A DNA stretch of 64,000 nt from Hippasteria phrygiana (Eukaryota; Echinodermata; Asteroidea; Valvatida; Goniasteridae), in NCBI GenBank assembly GCA_037893225.1, contig JAZGUH010000185.1, forward strand, positions 2,418,001-2,482,000, read 5' to 3'. A program made the position numbers and the translations under genes. Positions within the stretch are counted from its first letter, which is position 1, and every line of letters begins with the position of its first letter. Of this stretch, positions 11,227-21,716 are shown one piece after another. The notes under the pieces were generated by a model, which had not been told where the DNA came from, made no database searches, and worked only from the letters and a program-made list of their open reading frames with translations.

Positions 11227-11489
11227 ACACTGCAAAAAACCAAAACCACAAATTATTTAAATCTTTAGGTGTTGAAATTGGTGTGGAAATAACACCAATG
11301 GACTTAAATTACAACTTAGACGGTGCGTTGAATAAAAAACGGTGTTGAAAAACTGCGCATGTCCGAAAACTGGATAATTCCTAATTTGGTGTTAATTAAC
11401 ACCAAAATCCTTTCCCAAAATAAACACCAAGAAAGTGTTAAAATTTACACCCATGGTGTAGATTTTAACACCACAGTTTTTGCAGTGTA
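11227..11489. mobile_element. MITE with ACACTGCAAAAA ends
   Basis: Opens ACACTGCAAAAAAC and closes GTTTTTGCAGTGTA. The interior is a series of short inverted copies of GGTGTTAAAATTTACACC-like words (GGTGTTGAAAT, ATTTACACC, TTTTAACACC). Non-coding and structure-rich. Confidence 0.75.
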
Positions 11490-12475
11490 GAGTACCAAAC
11501 GATACATACTTTTTATACAAGGAAAAATAGTATGACAATGGACGGCACAGACTGTGAGGCACACTTTAAAATTGGCGAAGTTGTGGTTGAATACCTATAT
11601 AATTTCACATTAAATTCGCAATAGCATTTAAAGAAAACAGTCTAGTTAACAAGAAAGACAAGGCAGACGGATGGACGAAACAACAAGTATAAGGCAAACA
11701 CTTGAAATATACTCGAGATATAGACATAACAACAGATCTAGACGTGTATCGTTTTAAACTCAATGTCTGAAAGAAATTTCTGCCGGTTATGACAAAATAA
11801 ACCACTAAGTTACACTGCAGAAATGGCGTTTAGCATTTGAACACGTGGAAAGTCAAAGTGGGTAGGGAATATGTTTATACACTGAACGTCATCCCCTGTA
11901 CACATCACAAACCTAAACGTGATTAGCTTTTCGACACCGGCTCATTGTGTTTTGCGTATTAATTACATGTTTATGTCATGTTTCCGAAACGTTTTGTCGA
12001 GGCTGAACATCTCACAGAAAGCCCACTCTAAACATGTCGCGCGCTTAACATGTGAAGAGGTAGGTCCCAAAAACATGTTTTGAAATGTGTATGCAGTGTA
12101 TGCATATGAAAAGAGTTCATTATATAATGGCTTTTACATATGATTCTCTCATCAATCTGGATTGAAGCTAAGACGTTCGTCCAGCACGAGATCCACTGAT
12201 CCGTCAAGCACTGAGTCCGAACTTCGTCTGCATGGATCTGCCAGAAATTACAGATTTAGAACAAAATAGCATATCGAAGCAGTGTAGACATCTCTTTTTG
12301 TCCCCTCAAGGACTATACGGAGTTTGGTGTGAAATGTCAGCGCGCAGATATCAGGTTAATGTATTTGCAACTGGGACAATTTGACCTTTCGTTGACACTC
12401 GAGTCGTTGTCCGCTCAGTTTTCATATGAAAGAGTCAGAATTGAATAAGGAATCTCCATTATCGTCACAATTCGA
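11490..12475. other. No gene recognised
   Basis: Unique-looking non-coding sequence. No repeat or exon is supported. Confidence 0.4.
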
Positions 12476-12830
12476 TTCGATTCGATTCGATTCGATTAAA
12501 ACTTTATTGTCCCTGTATGGGAAATTACTGTGGCCTTTAACATAAAATACACATAAACGTCAAAAATACATACAATATCGAGCAGAAAATGGAAAATACA
12601 GTGTATATAAACATTAAAGTCAGTTAAAAAGATAGCAGTAGAAAGGGAAAAAAATCTTTATAATTATATACAACTTACATAAAAGTGACAGGACAATTAA
12701 ATTAGAACCTGCGGTACAGCAGCTCACCGTTCCAGCTGCTCATTGTACAACTTAATGGCCGAAAAAGAGCTGCCATATACCCCCGGGTTCCAACGGTTCC
12801 TTCTATGACTTTTTCGGAATTTCAAATGAA
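12476..12830 (-). mobile_element. LINE 3' remnant with ORF2 C-terminus
   Basis: Read on the minus strand, this segment ends in GGGACAATAAAGTTTTAAT followed by a (CGAAT)n tail. Upstream in that sense, a frame ending at the stop 12724-12726 encodes a basic then hydrophobic tail (RRNRWNPGVYGSSFSAIKLY). This layout (a basic stretch, then SFSAIKLYN) resembles the extreme C-terminus of CR1/L2-type reverse-transcriptase ORFs. The element is 5' truncated, as LINE copies usually are. Family assignment is from general memory. Confidence 0.6.
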
Positions 12831-13449
12831 GTGGATGGGAGCTGTATGAAACAATGGTTTTGTTGCACATGAGAGATTTGAAAATAGTAGGTGTCATGGT
12901 TTAATAATAATCGCTTTTCCTGATTCTCAAGTACTAGTACTAACGGTAAAAGTAACATACACAAAAAACCTGAACTGGGCGACAAATGCTGCTGTCAATA
13001 TTATTGTTGCTGTTGCGAGATCGCTACGGTTTTTGCTGTTGACGAATGTCGTCGTCGTAGCTTTTCGCTGTTGTTGTCGTCATTTGCCATTGTTTTTAAG
13101 CGACAGGCTAAAACAATTGTAATTAATTTTACTCCACTTGCGAAATCATAGCCCTGTTCCCCCTCAATATCGGACGATCCAATGCATAAAGATGTGCGCA
13201 ATTTATCAGGTGGCCCATGGGCGGTCTTTGTAAGAAAGGGAAAAAAAGAACCCCCAGTGCATTGAATCTTGAATCAAGCCCCGGTATGACCGCTCACACG
13301 AACGTCCAATTCTCGGTTTTCAGGGAATCGTTGCCGAGCTAGGTCGTATTGATCTCTCACGTCCCTCCAGGCAGTACAGCCACGGTGGTCTATGGTTCGG
13401 GCGGGTAAGGTGCGATCAGGTGTCGCGGCCCCAGACACTCGGTATACAG
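12831..13449. other. No gene recognised
   Basis: Contains a run of GTTG/GTCG-type short repeats at 13000-13090 that creates open frames. No supported gene. Confidence 0.4.
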
Positions 13450-13575
13450 CGTGCAAGTCTCGCAAATTCTCAATTATATTTTATGCGAACGTCTAGGTAC
13501 CACACACTGACTAGTCTAGCGGCGGACCCTTTATATAGTTTGTCTTTACCCAATAGCAGTGTTCATTATAGATTC
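13450..13575. repeat. Dispersed repeat Z, copy 1
   Basis: Matches 41445-41590. Shared text includes GTGCAAGTCTCGC, TGCGAACGTC, GGTACCA and CTGACTAGTCTAGCG followed by GCGGACTC-like text. Only two copies are seen, both next to otherwise unremarkable sequence. Confidence 0.6.
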
Positions 13576-14387
13576 ATCGGTAGTTGATGTAATTTTTTTG
13601 TTATTTTGATCATCAATAGGGCCTATGTTGTAAATTAAAATACTCGTCTACATGAACGTGCAACCTATAAAGTTCACGTTGCTAAGCGTACACAACTCTT
13701 TCTCTCCCAAACTATATATCCGTCATAGGACTCGTTACACGTAATTTTGACGCTATCACACAATTGTCCTTTCATGCGCGCGTGCGGGGGCTCTTCGAAA
13801 GGACGGGGTTTTGTTTTTTTCTCGTAAACAGAGACCTGTCGAGGTTTTTATTCACACATTGCACAACGGATATACCTGGATGAAAAAGGGCGAACAGTTA
13901 CTGTAAGGCCTACACTCTTCGCATAAAGCTTTCCGGGGGTGGGGGATTCGTCCATTTTGAATGAGGGGTGTTATCACAAGAACGGCTTTTGAAACAAAAT
14001 CGACAAAAAAACAAAAATGTTCCGAGAAGCAGTAATCCTTGATGCTGAGGGTGCCGTTTCATTTCGAACACTTTTCAACTTGTAATAAACTATTAAAATA
14101 CCCTTTATTCAGGACTTTTTTGTTGTTGTCGCTATCCACTTTTTGCCGACAGTCACACGATTTTGTCAACAGCAACACGATTTTGCCGACAGCGATACGA
14201 TTTTTGTCGATTACAAAAATGACTGATGGAGGTGTCACTCCAGGCGACAACCATTAATCAGACCGATCTGAGAACTTCACTACGAAGGTTCAGGGCGTAC
14301 TTTATAGCCAAGTTTAATACGCAGTCGTTTGCTGTAAGACAAAACAAGGTCTGATGTGCAGATAATCGTCCGTGGCTAAACGGTCTG
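13576..14387. other. No gene recognised
   Basis: Holds a small cluster of CGACAGCNACACGATTTTG direct repeats at about 14145-14205. Otherwise nothing supported. Confidence 0.4.
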
Positions 14388-14718
14388 CACTGTAAAAACC
14401 AACGGCTAACACTTTTTCAACACTTCAACGCGTTAATATTAATATTTTACACGTAAAGGTATAGGAGGCGTTGCACGCGATTAACACTAAAACACGTTCA
14501 AATGGGCGTTGGTTTTGATGATTATCAACGCTTGAGGTGTGGATTTAGGTAGATATTAACACTTTAGAATGTTAATAATCATTAACACCAACGCCTATTT
14601 AAACGTGTTTTCGTGTTAATCGCGTACAACGCCTCCTATACATTTACGTATAAAGTATTAATATTATTAACGCGTTGAAGTGTTCAAAAAGACGTGTTAG
14701 CCGTTGATTTTTACACAT
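14388..14718. mobile_element. Long hairpin MITE (about 330 bp)
   Basis: An almost full-length inverted repeat. Its left arm starts CACTGTAAAAACCAACGGCT and runs through TATAGGAGGCGTTGCACGCG. The right arm mirrors this through CGCGTACAACGCCTCCTATA to AGCCGTTGATTTTTACA. The symmetry centre is near 14552. The arms differ by scattered substitutions only. It belongs to the CACTGTAAAAA-ended class of hairpin elements. Confidence 0.85.
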
Positions 14719-15448
14719 GCGAAACCAGACTACAGATCCGTTTTAACATGTGACTGTGGCGTAATTGAAGCAAGGAGCAAAGTTGTACGCACGAGCTACG
14801 CAACATTACCCAAACGTCATTATACCTGCACTGTTATTTGGAGCGTGAAATACACCAGGGCCGTAGCCTGCGCGTAGACTGGGGGTTCGTCAACCCCCCA
14901 GTGGAACTTTACCTAGATCTTAGATTTTGCTAAAACCTGCCGAATGCATTACGTTTTGGGCGCTAAAGTGACGTTGGCTGCGCCATTTACACAAGTATTG
15001 GTGTATACTACTCGGAAATATGCCCCATACATGTCGCCGCTGGAAAAAAGACACATCTTGCCTCACGCCCGCCCCCCAGGCCCCACCCTTAAGTGAGCCA
15101 CTACCAGTATTCAATTGTTAACACATTGTCGCGTTCCTTCAAAATTTTCATACGATTTGAGCCATAAATTTACAGTCCGAGAACCGGACACAAATAAATA
15201 TACGGTTGAATGTTCACCTTTTCGGTATTGGCTATTGCTTATTTACGGGACGGGCGAAAAAGCCGTGAAAAATTTTCTTTTGAGGGGGAGGGGGGGGGGG
15301 GGTAGAAACAAGGTGAAATTTCCGTCCGGCTCCAAATTGATGAAATAACCCTTAGTTAAAACTGTAGATCTTACACAGCTGACTACCACTGAATTTAGCT
15401 GGATGTACGCTTGCAGTTTTCCCGTCAAATATGACTACGTGGTGTGCC
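14719..15448. other. No gene; short shared motif and G run
   Basis: At about 14876-14910 the phrase AGACTGGGGGTTCGTCAA is followed by a C-rich inverse. The same phrase recurs at 27897-27930. A G homopolymer with interruptions lies at about 15283-15302. No gene supported. Confidence 0.45.
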
Positions 15449-16022
15449 CGGCAGAAGGGCATATAGAACGCATTGAAGCGTAATTACACATTCCGGGAAA
15501 ATCGACTTTAAGGTTTATGTGTTGGCATTTCTAAATTAAAACTCGCAAACGGTTGATTTTTTTGTCAGATAAAAATTATTGATATTTCCAATAATGCTGT
15601 GCATTTTTAAATAAAAATATTGCTTAATTTTAGAGTTATTTACATCTTTATGCTAATGTCCTTTTGCCGGGAAGTCATTCTGGCATAAACGTGCGCTTAA
15701 GCGGCATGTGAAATGCTAATGCCCTTTTGCCGGGAACAAAATTTGCTCTAAGCGCGCTTATGCCCCACTGAAGTGCAGAGGTGAACGCACTTTTAGCATG
15801 TATTGTTACATTGGTATTACACGCTAATGCCCTTTTGCCGGGAACAAAAAATGCAAAATCCCCTTATGTCCTTTTCATTTGGTTAATTACGTCAGAATGA
15901 CGTAGCCTCTTGATACAAAATGTATATCAAAATGAAGATATTCCAATACTCTTTCGATTACCCCCAAAACCTGAATTTGACCTTTTGACCCATGTTTCGT
16001 CCTTATGCCCTTCTGCCGGGCA
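15449..16022. repeat. Interspersed motif ATGCCCTTTTGCCGGGAA
   Basis: The motif or a close variant occurs at about 15655, 15718, 15827 and 16004, and inverted at about 15449 (CCCGGCAGAAGGGCAT). Spacings are irregular (roughly 60-180 bp) and the sequence between copies is AT-rich. It is therefore a spaced motif series and not a simple tandem repeat. Confidence 0.6.
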
Positions 16023-16254
16023 CCATTCAGGCAAAAGATTAACGTGTTATGGTAATTATGAATTGATAACAATCATCCACTCTTAATAGATATAGATTCC
16101 TACGATATAACGTAACACATTAGAAAAATACGTCCCTTTTCTGAAAGCCTATGGGTGTGCTGGGGGTGAAGACGCATATCACGGTCACAATTCTGTTGAC
16201 CAGCCGTCGACATAAATATCCCTTTTTTTCTTTAAAGAAAGTCATTTTCACCCG

Positions 16255-16450
16255 AGGTGCGATACACACTGACGTCACAGACTGCGGCTGCCCCATTCAA
16301 TTATCGCAGCCTAACTGTACTAGCACAATCGCCAGATCTCCAAAATAATCCCACGACTGCTCTATAAAAAATGAGCCGCACTCCACGACCTACGCTCGCA
16401 AGTTGTTCGGCGATGTGTATAAATAGCGCCCTAACAATCAACTCCCCTGA
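16255..16450 (+). promoter_or_regulatory. Candidate RNA polymerase II promoter
   Basis: Contains a full CRE palindrome TGACGTCA at about 16271. Two TATA-like motifs follow, CTATAAAAAATG at about 16363 and TGTATAAATAGCGC at about 16417. A GC-rich stretch runs down to 16700, where GCCATGT (ATG at about 16703) opens a short frame (MFTSSDSEE) ending at a GAG|GTAAAA donor-like site near 16729. Spacing fits a TATA promoter plus a 5' leader. This is motif evidence only and no downstream coding exon was identified. Confidence 0.3.
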
Positions 16451-16944
16451 TTTTTTGGGGGGGCGGGAGGAAGCTTAATGGATGTCCCGCGGGGTTGTGC
16501 CGTTCCGCGCTTTGTGCTGCGCGCGGCGTATTCTCTCGCACAGCAACAGAGGTCCGACACGCAGGTGTGCACTGGCATTTTGAAGGATGAGCTCTTCTGA
16601 AGTCAAACCAGTTGCGGAGACAAGCATCTTTGCACGATTCGGGATAGCGTGTTTTGATCCGAAACGTTGTGCAGATATACACGCGTGGACAAGTATAGGG
16701 CCATGTTTACTTCAAGTGACAGTGAGGAGGTAAAAAAAACACTCTTGACAAAAATATGACTGTCTATAAAGTGTGAAATTTGAAGGGCACAGTTTTCTGA
16801 AATCTCGCAAATTGTGTCTTCTTTTTTTATTTATCCCTTGACCAAGATTTTAGTCACATAATATAAATATTATATGTTACAATAACGGAGTTGTTATGAT
16901 TTTAAAAAAATACAAACTTGACTTTTGTGCGAATTGTGGAATTA

Positions 16945-16992
16945 ACCAAACCAAACCAAACCAGACCAGACCAGACCAGACCAGACCAGACC
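16945..16992. repeat. Pentanucleotide microsatellite
   Basis: About nine AACCA/GACCA units in a row. They produce a repetitive TKPNQTRPDQ-type frame of no significance. Confidence 0.85.
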
Positions 16993-17439
16993 GGGCGCGG
17001 ACCGGACCAAGCAACGTCTCCGGCGATTTATTCTGCAATCCCAACAATACCGATTTTTGCCTCTGGGAACTCGTAAATATCACCGATATTACACATCAGA
17101 TGACAAGCCACTTAGCGCGAGCTGGCAACCGAGCGACGGTGCATCGTTACGGTAGGTCGACAGAGACAAGAAATATCGGAGACTCTGGCAACGCGTAACA
17201 ATCCCAATTTGAGGCGCCAAAATGTGACACGTTGTGATGTGTTGTCTGTCATTTATATGGCTGTTATCTGTAAGCACAGGATTACACTCTCTCGCCTGGA
17301 GTGTTTTGATCTCGACAAATAGGAGTGGGCAATGCGTGAGATAAATCAGAATTGCAATGCGCCTGCGAAGAAAAATAACACAAACGCCGTTTGCAGAACT
17401 GATGCGAGGGTACCAGACTATTTTATATTATTGATATTT

Positions 17440-17640
17440 CTTTTATTACATATATTTTGTTTGTTTTCTTGACCATATTTCCTTTATTAGTTTTTTTTAT
17501 ATATTTTGTGTCTATTTTGAGTTTATTTTCAGAAAATGTTAATGTGAGGGCCCCCTTTGGAAAGCAGTTTTAAAACTGAAAGGGCTACCCTCGTTAAAGA
17601 TTACAAATAAAAATAAAATTAAATAAATGTTTAAAGTGTA
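17440..17640 (+). mobile_element. LINE 3' end (probable CR1-like), copy 1
   Basis: Shares layout and words with 51700-51900: an AT-rich segment, GGGCCCCC/GGCCGGCC-type text, then GGAAAGCAGTTTTAAAACTG, an ACC...G spacer and an AT-rich tail with TTAAATAAATGT. It is followed directly by a tRNA-module foldback element. Only the 3' untranslated end is present. Confidence 0.45.
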
Positions 17641-17650
17641 CTAAGAAAAC

Positions 17651-17724
17651 TGGCAGGAGCAGGATTCGAACTTGCGACCTCGGGAATACCGCACCGGCGC
17701 TCTACCAACTAAGCTATATTTCCC
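17651..17724 (-). tRNA. tRNA-like module, minus strand (element-borne)
   Basis: A box TAGCTTAGTTGG and B box GGTTCGAAT-like (read from ATTCGAACTTG on plus). The D and T arms can be drawn. The anticodon arm aligns with the plus-strand partner, whose anticodon reads GGT (Thr-like). Acceptor pairing is imperfect and position 33 is not U. It is therefore more likely a tRNA-derived transposon module than a working tRNA gene. Confidence 0.4.
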
Positions 17725-17749
17725 TATGCTGGCGATCTTTCAAATATAG

Positions 17750-17822
17750 GGCAAGATAGCTCAGTTGGTAGAGTGCCGGTACGGTATTCCGGAGGTCGCA
17801 GGTTCGAATCTTGCTCCTGCCA
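17750..17822 (+). tRNA. tRNA-like module, plus strand (element-borne)
   Basis: 73 nt. Acceptor GGCAAGA pairs with TCCTGCC with one mismatch. D arm GCTC/GAGT, B box GGTTCGAATC, discriminator A. The anticodon loop reads ACGGTAT, placing GGT at 34-36 (Thr-like), but the usual U33 is C. It sits inside a repeated foldback element. Confidence 0.4.
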
Positions 17823-17890
17823 GTTTTCTTTGTTCACTTTGAATTTGTTTTAAATTTACTTAGTCAGTTTCCCTTGTGGTTTGTATGACG

Positions 17891-18372
17891 AATTAAAATA
17901 AAATGAAATAAAATGAAATAAAATATATCTATATTTCTCATTCTAATCTGCACCCTTAACGTTATACCCGGTACCATATCTTTTTTTATCGTTTTGGAAT
18001 ACGAGAGGCCACTGAGCATGCGCTGTACAACCAACAAGTCAGACTGTCAGGGAGTCTGATATTAACGCGACACCGGACCACTCAAACCGATGACGTCATA
18101 CACATTTAACGTTACGGGTGAAAAGATACTCGTACTCGTGCTTTTACATTAGTCTCCTTACGGGGTACCGGGAAGAAAGGGTAACAATGGGAACAATGGT
18201 ACCCCACGAGGGATTCTTTAGAAATCGAGGTACCCCACAAAGTTAACGCTATGGCTTTTGAGATTTCAATGGGGACAAAGGAGAATAAAAGAAGGAAAGT
18301 AAAGTCCACAATAGAGGTACCCCATATCTACCCATATGTGAGGATGGGTGCATTGGGAAGGGTTTGGGGATA
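17891..18372. other. No gene recognised
   Basis: Begins with an (AAATG/AAATA)n tail at about 17893-17930. The phrase GGTACCCCACAA or GGTACCCCA repeats at about 18199, 18229 and 18316. No coding exon. Confidence 0.4.
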
Positions 18373-18615
18373 CAAGGGCGGATCCAGAACACAATTTTGG
18401 GGTGGGGGAAAAACAATTTTCGTTTGCAATTTTTTTGGGAGGGGCCAACAATTTTTTTGCTGAGTTTTGTGGGTGGGTGTACGCAGTGGCTGCCTTTTTG
18501 CGACGTCAGTTAAAAAAGATTTTAAAATAAATAACAAATAACAAATATATTCTTTTTTCGTTTTTAGGGGGCCATGGCCCCCTTTGGCCCCCCCCCCCCC
18601 CTGGATCCGCCCTTG
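18373..18615. mobile_element. CGGATCC-ended MITE (family F), copy 3
   Basis: Opens CAAGGGCGGATCCAG and closes CTGGATCCGCCCTTG, a perfect 15-bp terminal inverted repeat. The interior holds GGGGTGGGGG and a C homopolymer near the right end. It belongs with the copies at 33010-33183 and 47597-47788. The flanking duplication is not clear in this copy. Confidence 0.8.
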
Positions 18616-19202
18616 TGGGTATAAATATGGAATTTCGGCAAAACGTACAGCAGATTAATGAGATTATTCGTATAATTCAAATGTCAAGAAAACAAAATTT
18701 TCGTACGTGTACCGGAAGCATACACGTACAAGTTACAAATATTGACCTCTCTGTTAAGTCAGTTTCTAAATACATGTACTTCAAACTGCTAGCAGAAGTT
18801 ACCACCCTGTTTGAATGCACAACGATCTCTACCAAAACCAGTCTTTGGCATTCTCTGCTCACTGTTATTACTGTACGAAACGTACAATGCAAGGATGCAC
18901 TTTTCAAGTGTCATACGGCGCAGTCGTCGTGTATTACGGCCTTAAATGGTGCTCCATGAAATAGCTTGATGTAAAACACGCTACGGATCCGAGGATGGGC
19001 AGTTTGCCCAGGCAATCTGAATTCTTCGGTCTCCCGGTATCACAGCAAGTACAGTCACCCAATAGACTACTTAGTTTTTACACAGCAATGGGATACCTCG
19101 AACCATCTATGAAGGAAATAGCAGGTTTTGGTTTATGCAATAAAATATTGATTTCTTTATGTCAAAATAATGTTTCTATATTGAGGATGTCTTTGTTAGA
19201 AT
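18616..19202. other. No gene recognised
   Basis: Unique-looking sequence with open frames of up to 114 codons on plus and 76 on minus. None resembles a known family and neither is splice-flanked. Confidence 0.35.
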
Positions 19203-19385
19203 TCTGGATTGGATTGGATGGGATGGGATGGGATGGGATGGCCCTTACAAAAACCTCCCATTGCATTCAGTCCCATGGTGTCTTATTCACCATGCAATTC
19301 CCATAGATTTTTGTAACGGGGATGGGATGGGGATGGGATGGGGATGGGATGGGGATGGGATGGGATGGGATGGGGATGGGATAAC
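19203..19385. repeat. GGGAT/GGGGAT microsatellite flanking an inverted motif
   Basis: GGATGGGATGGGAT runs at 19205-19240 and 19318-19383 enclose a single diverged copy of the CCCATGGG-type palindromic unit found in tandem at 27519-27677 (ACAAAAACCTCCCATTGCA ... GGTGTC ... CACCATGCAATTCCCAT). Confidence 0.7.
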
Positions 19386-20993
19386 CATGGGATAACAATA
19401 ATTTACAACAATGCGAACATGATATAAATGCTTGTTTTCTTCGGAAGTTGAAAGCAGGTGGTTGTTTTTCAAAGAAAGAAAATCATTACATATTTTTTAT
19501 GCAAGTAAAGCCTCTTTTTTTTTTAATACAAGGAACTCTTTGAGGAAGCTTGAATACTTTGAATAGTCCAAAACAGGAATGCCGTAATGCTTGCGAAGTT
19601 CAGAAGCACAGGCTTTTGGGCAAAATAACCTTACTATTTATAAGATGGAATTTGCGTCGGGATAATGTTAATTCAATATTTGGTGTTTTTTTCTTGCCCT
19701 TCACCGACGTATTTTATAAACACTGTATGCTCAGTGTTGTCCCGAGAGATTATTTTGGAGAAAAAAATAACTCGGGTGGGACTCGAACCTACGACCTCCT
19801 GCTTATTTTCATTTCGCCGGACCTTTTGCGTGGAATACAGGAAATTGGAGAACGAAAATAAAAAGGCTTTTAAATTGACACAAGGAAAATGTCCCCGTTT
19901 CTGCGTCATGGAAAACAACACGACAGGCAAATCATTTCGACTGATCGTAATTGTAATCTTCATGAAAAAGGAGATGACTATTTTTTCTCCAAACAGCGGA
20001 CGAGAAAAGGACCTCCAAAGATGAAGGAAATGCAACGAGATTTAATGGCTTTCTACATAAAAGGGACAATTCTCGTTATTGTCTGGCCAGGATCTCACAC
20101 ACAAAAAGAGAGAAAATATTGCGGAGCTGTAATCCTCATGGTGATCAAAAGGTAGTGGCAATTCCTCTAAAGAGACGGCACGAAAAATGACATTGAAAGA
20201 TGAGCAAGAGAAGGGATGAGACTGCCTTTTACGCGTTGTATCCGGCGTATTACGGTATATAGTAATAAGATACAGTGCTTAGGTCATAGGAAATACATCG
20301 TGTAACACAAGCCATATAGACAAATTTCACATTAGCCCCGTCTGTGCACTTCCGGGTTGAAAGTGAGGCCGTCAGTGCTACGCAAAGAGTCAAGAAACTC
20401 ATTCACGCATGAATGAGAATCACGGTATAAATGACAGCACAGCGCACGTTCAGCATGGTCAAACGGTTCCGGTTCATTAAGACAAAAATCGTCCAAATGT
20501 ATTCTTAATCGACTATTTCACAGAATAACGATTCTCAAATAAACTTCCTGCATTAGATTTATTTTTTGGGAGGTACAACTCGATCAGCGACTTTACGAAA
20601 TGCAAAGGATTTTCCCGTGTATAAACTGTACATCAATGCACGCGACGTACGTCGCTAGACCATTTTGATTGCGAGTGTCATCACAAGAATTGCCGGCAGG
20701 TGTAAGCCCCCCCCCCCATGACTCATGCCCCCTCCCCCCCCCCCCCCCCGAAAAAAAGTAAAGATTTACAAAAACCTTGTCCCGGAAATTTGGTTTGAAA
20801 TTTTGAAGATTTGCCTAATTCTAATGTACTATTATACCCTAAGACAGCGACAAGAGATTGCCAACAAAAATTACCAATGAGGGTTGTCACTCCCCCTTCT
20901 CAGCGACGGAAGTGACCCGTTGTCATCCACATGACCAGACGCAACTGGGTAATACACAGTCGCAAATAGACCCACAAGAGCCCAATCCATTAA
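19386..20993. other. No gene; fragment of a second tRNA-like 3' half
   Basis: At about 19771-19802 the text CTCGGGTGGGACTCGAACC followed by TACGACCTCCTGC is the reverse of a tRNA T-arm plus acceptor-like 3' half (B box GGTTCGAGTC). The same 3' half recurs fused to another module at about 24805-24850. Poly-C runs lie at about 20707-20750. Remaining open frames are short and unrecognised. Confidence 0.45.
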
Positions 20994-21579
20994 AGGGACA
21001 CATTGCTTTGGATTTTGCGATTTGGGCTATAAAACTGAAATGGATATGGTTGGGAAGCTTTTTTTAAAGTAGAATATAGAGATTCACATAACTATCCATT
21101 CAAATTGCGTGGTTTTTTTCTTTCGTGACAAATAACGGTCCGCCATTTTGTAGAACAAAATTTTTGACTCCACAAAATGGCGGACCGTGTTCACCAGTCG
21201 TATTTTCAGTCGCATCTGGTTGAAGTACGTTCTGTTGATCCATTTTGATGTACTGTGGCACGGCGCGCAGCACTAGCGATAATGTGTCGCGAGGTAGAGA
21301 ATTGTACCTGGCGATCATCTGATAGGTTCACAAGGCCACTGGCTGCGGCGCCAGCCTAAAGACTCTAACAGCGTATTTTGCGCATTATTTAGACGGTGGT
21401 ATTTACTACTGGAAATAAGTCTATTTTTCGCGGGTCAGATGTCAATTTTTTGTTTTGTAATCACTACTCACTAATTACAACACATTATACGTGTTTTTTT
21501 GCATGAACAACTCTTATAAAAGACAAGGAACATTTTCCAAACAGCAAAATTGCATGACATTTGAAGGCAATGTGTCCCT
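20994..21579. mobile_element. TTAA-flanked MITE family B, copy 2
   Basis: 586 bp from AGGGACACATTGC to GCAATGTGTCCCT, with TTAA at 20990-20993 and 21580-21583. It is very similar over its whole length to 1392-1992, including the internal CCGCCATTTTGTAG hairpin. High similarity suggests fairly recent mobilisation. Confidence 0.85.
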
Positions 21580-21716
21580 TTAAGCTGTGTCCCTTGACGA
21601 TTGACGTACAGCGGCGCGCGTACACATACCGTATGCACGCGCATTGTCTGACTTGTCGGACGCTCGTGTCGGACCAAAGTCGCGGCTGTGATTGCCCAAT
21701 ACTAAAGGGACGAGGC

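Larger units (their letters stand above)
17641..17890. mobile_element. Foldback element with head-to-head tRNA-like modules
   Basis: Two tRNA-like modules face away from each other. A minus-strand module ends near 17724 and a plus-strand module begins near 17750. They are separated by an 18-nt loop inside a CCCTAT/ATAGGG stem. The right arm continues through TTTCTTTGTTCACTTTGAA-like text to CAGTTTCCCTTGTGG and TATGACG. The matching left arm is absent here but is present at 24641-24707. Related pieces occur at 34261-34397, 34523-34665, 37366-37465, 39215-39280, 51905-51965 and 59485-59625. Confidence 0.75.
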
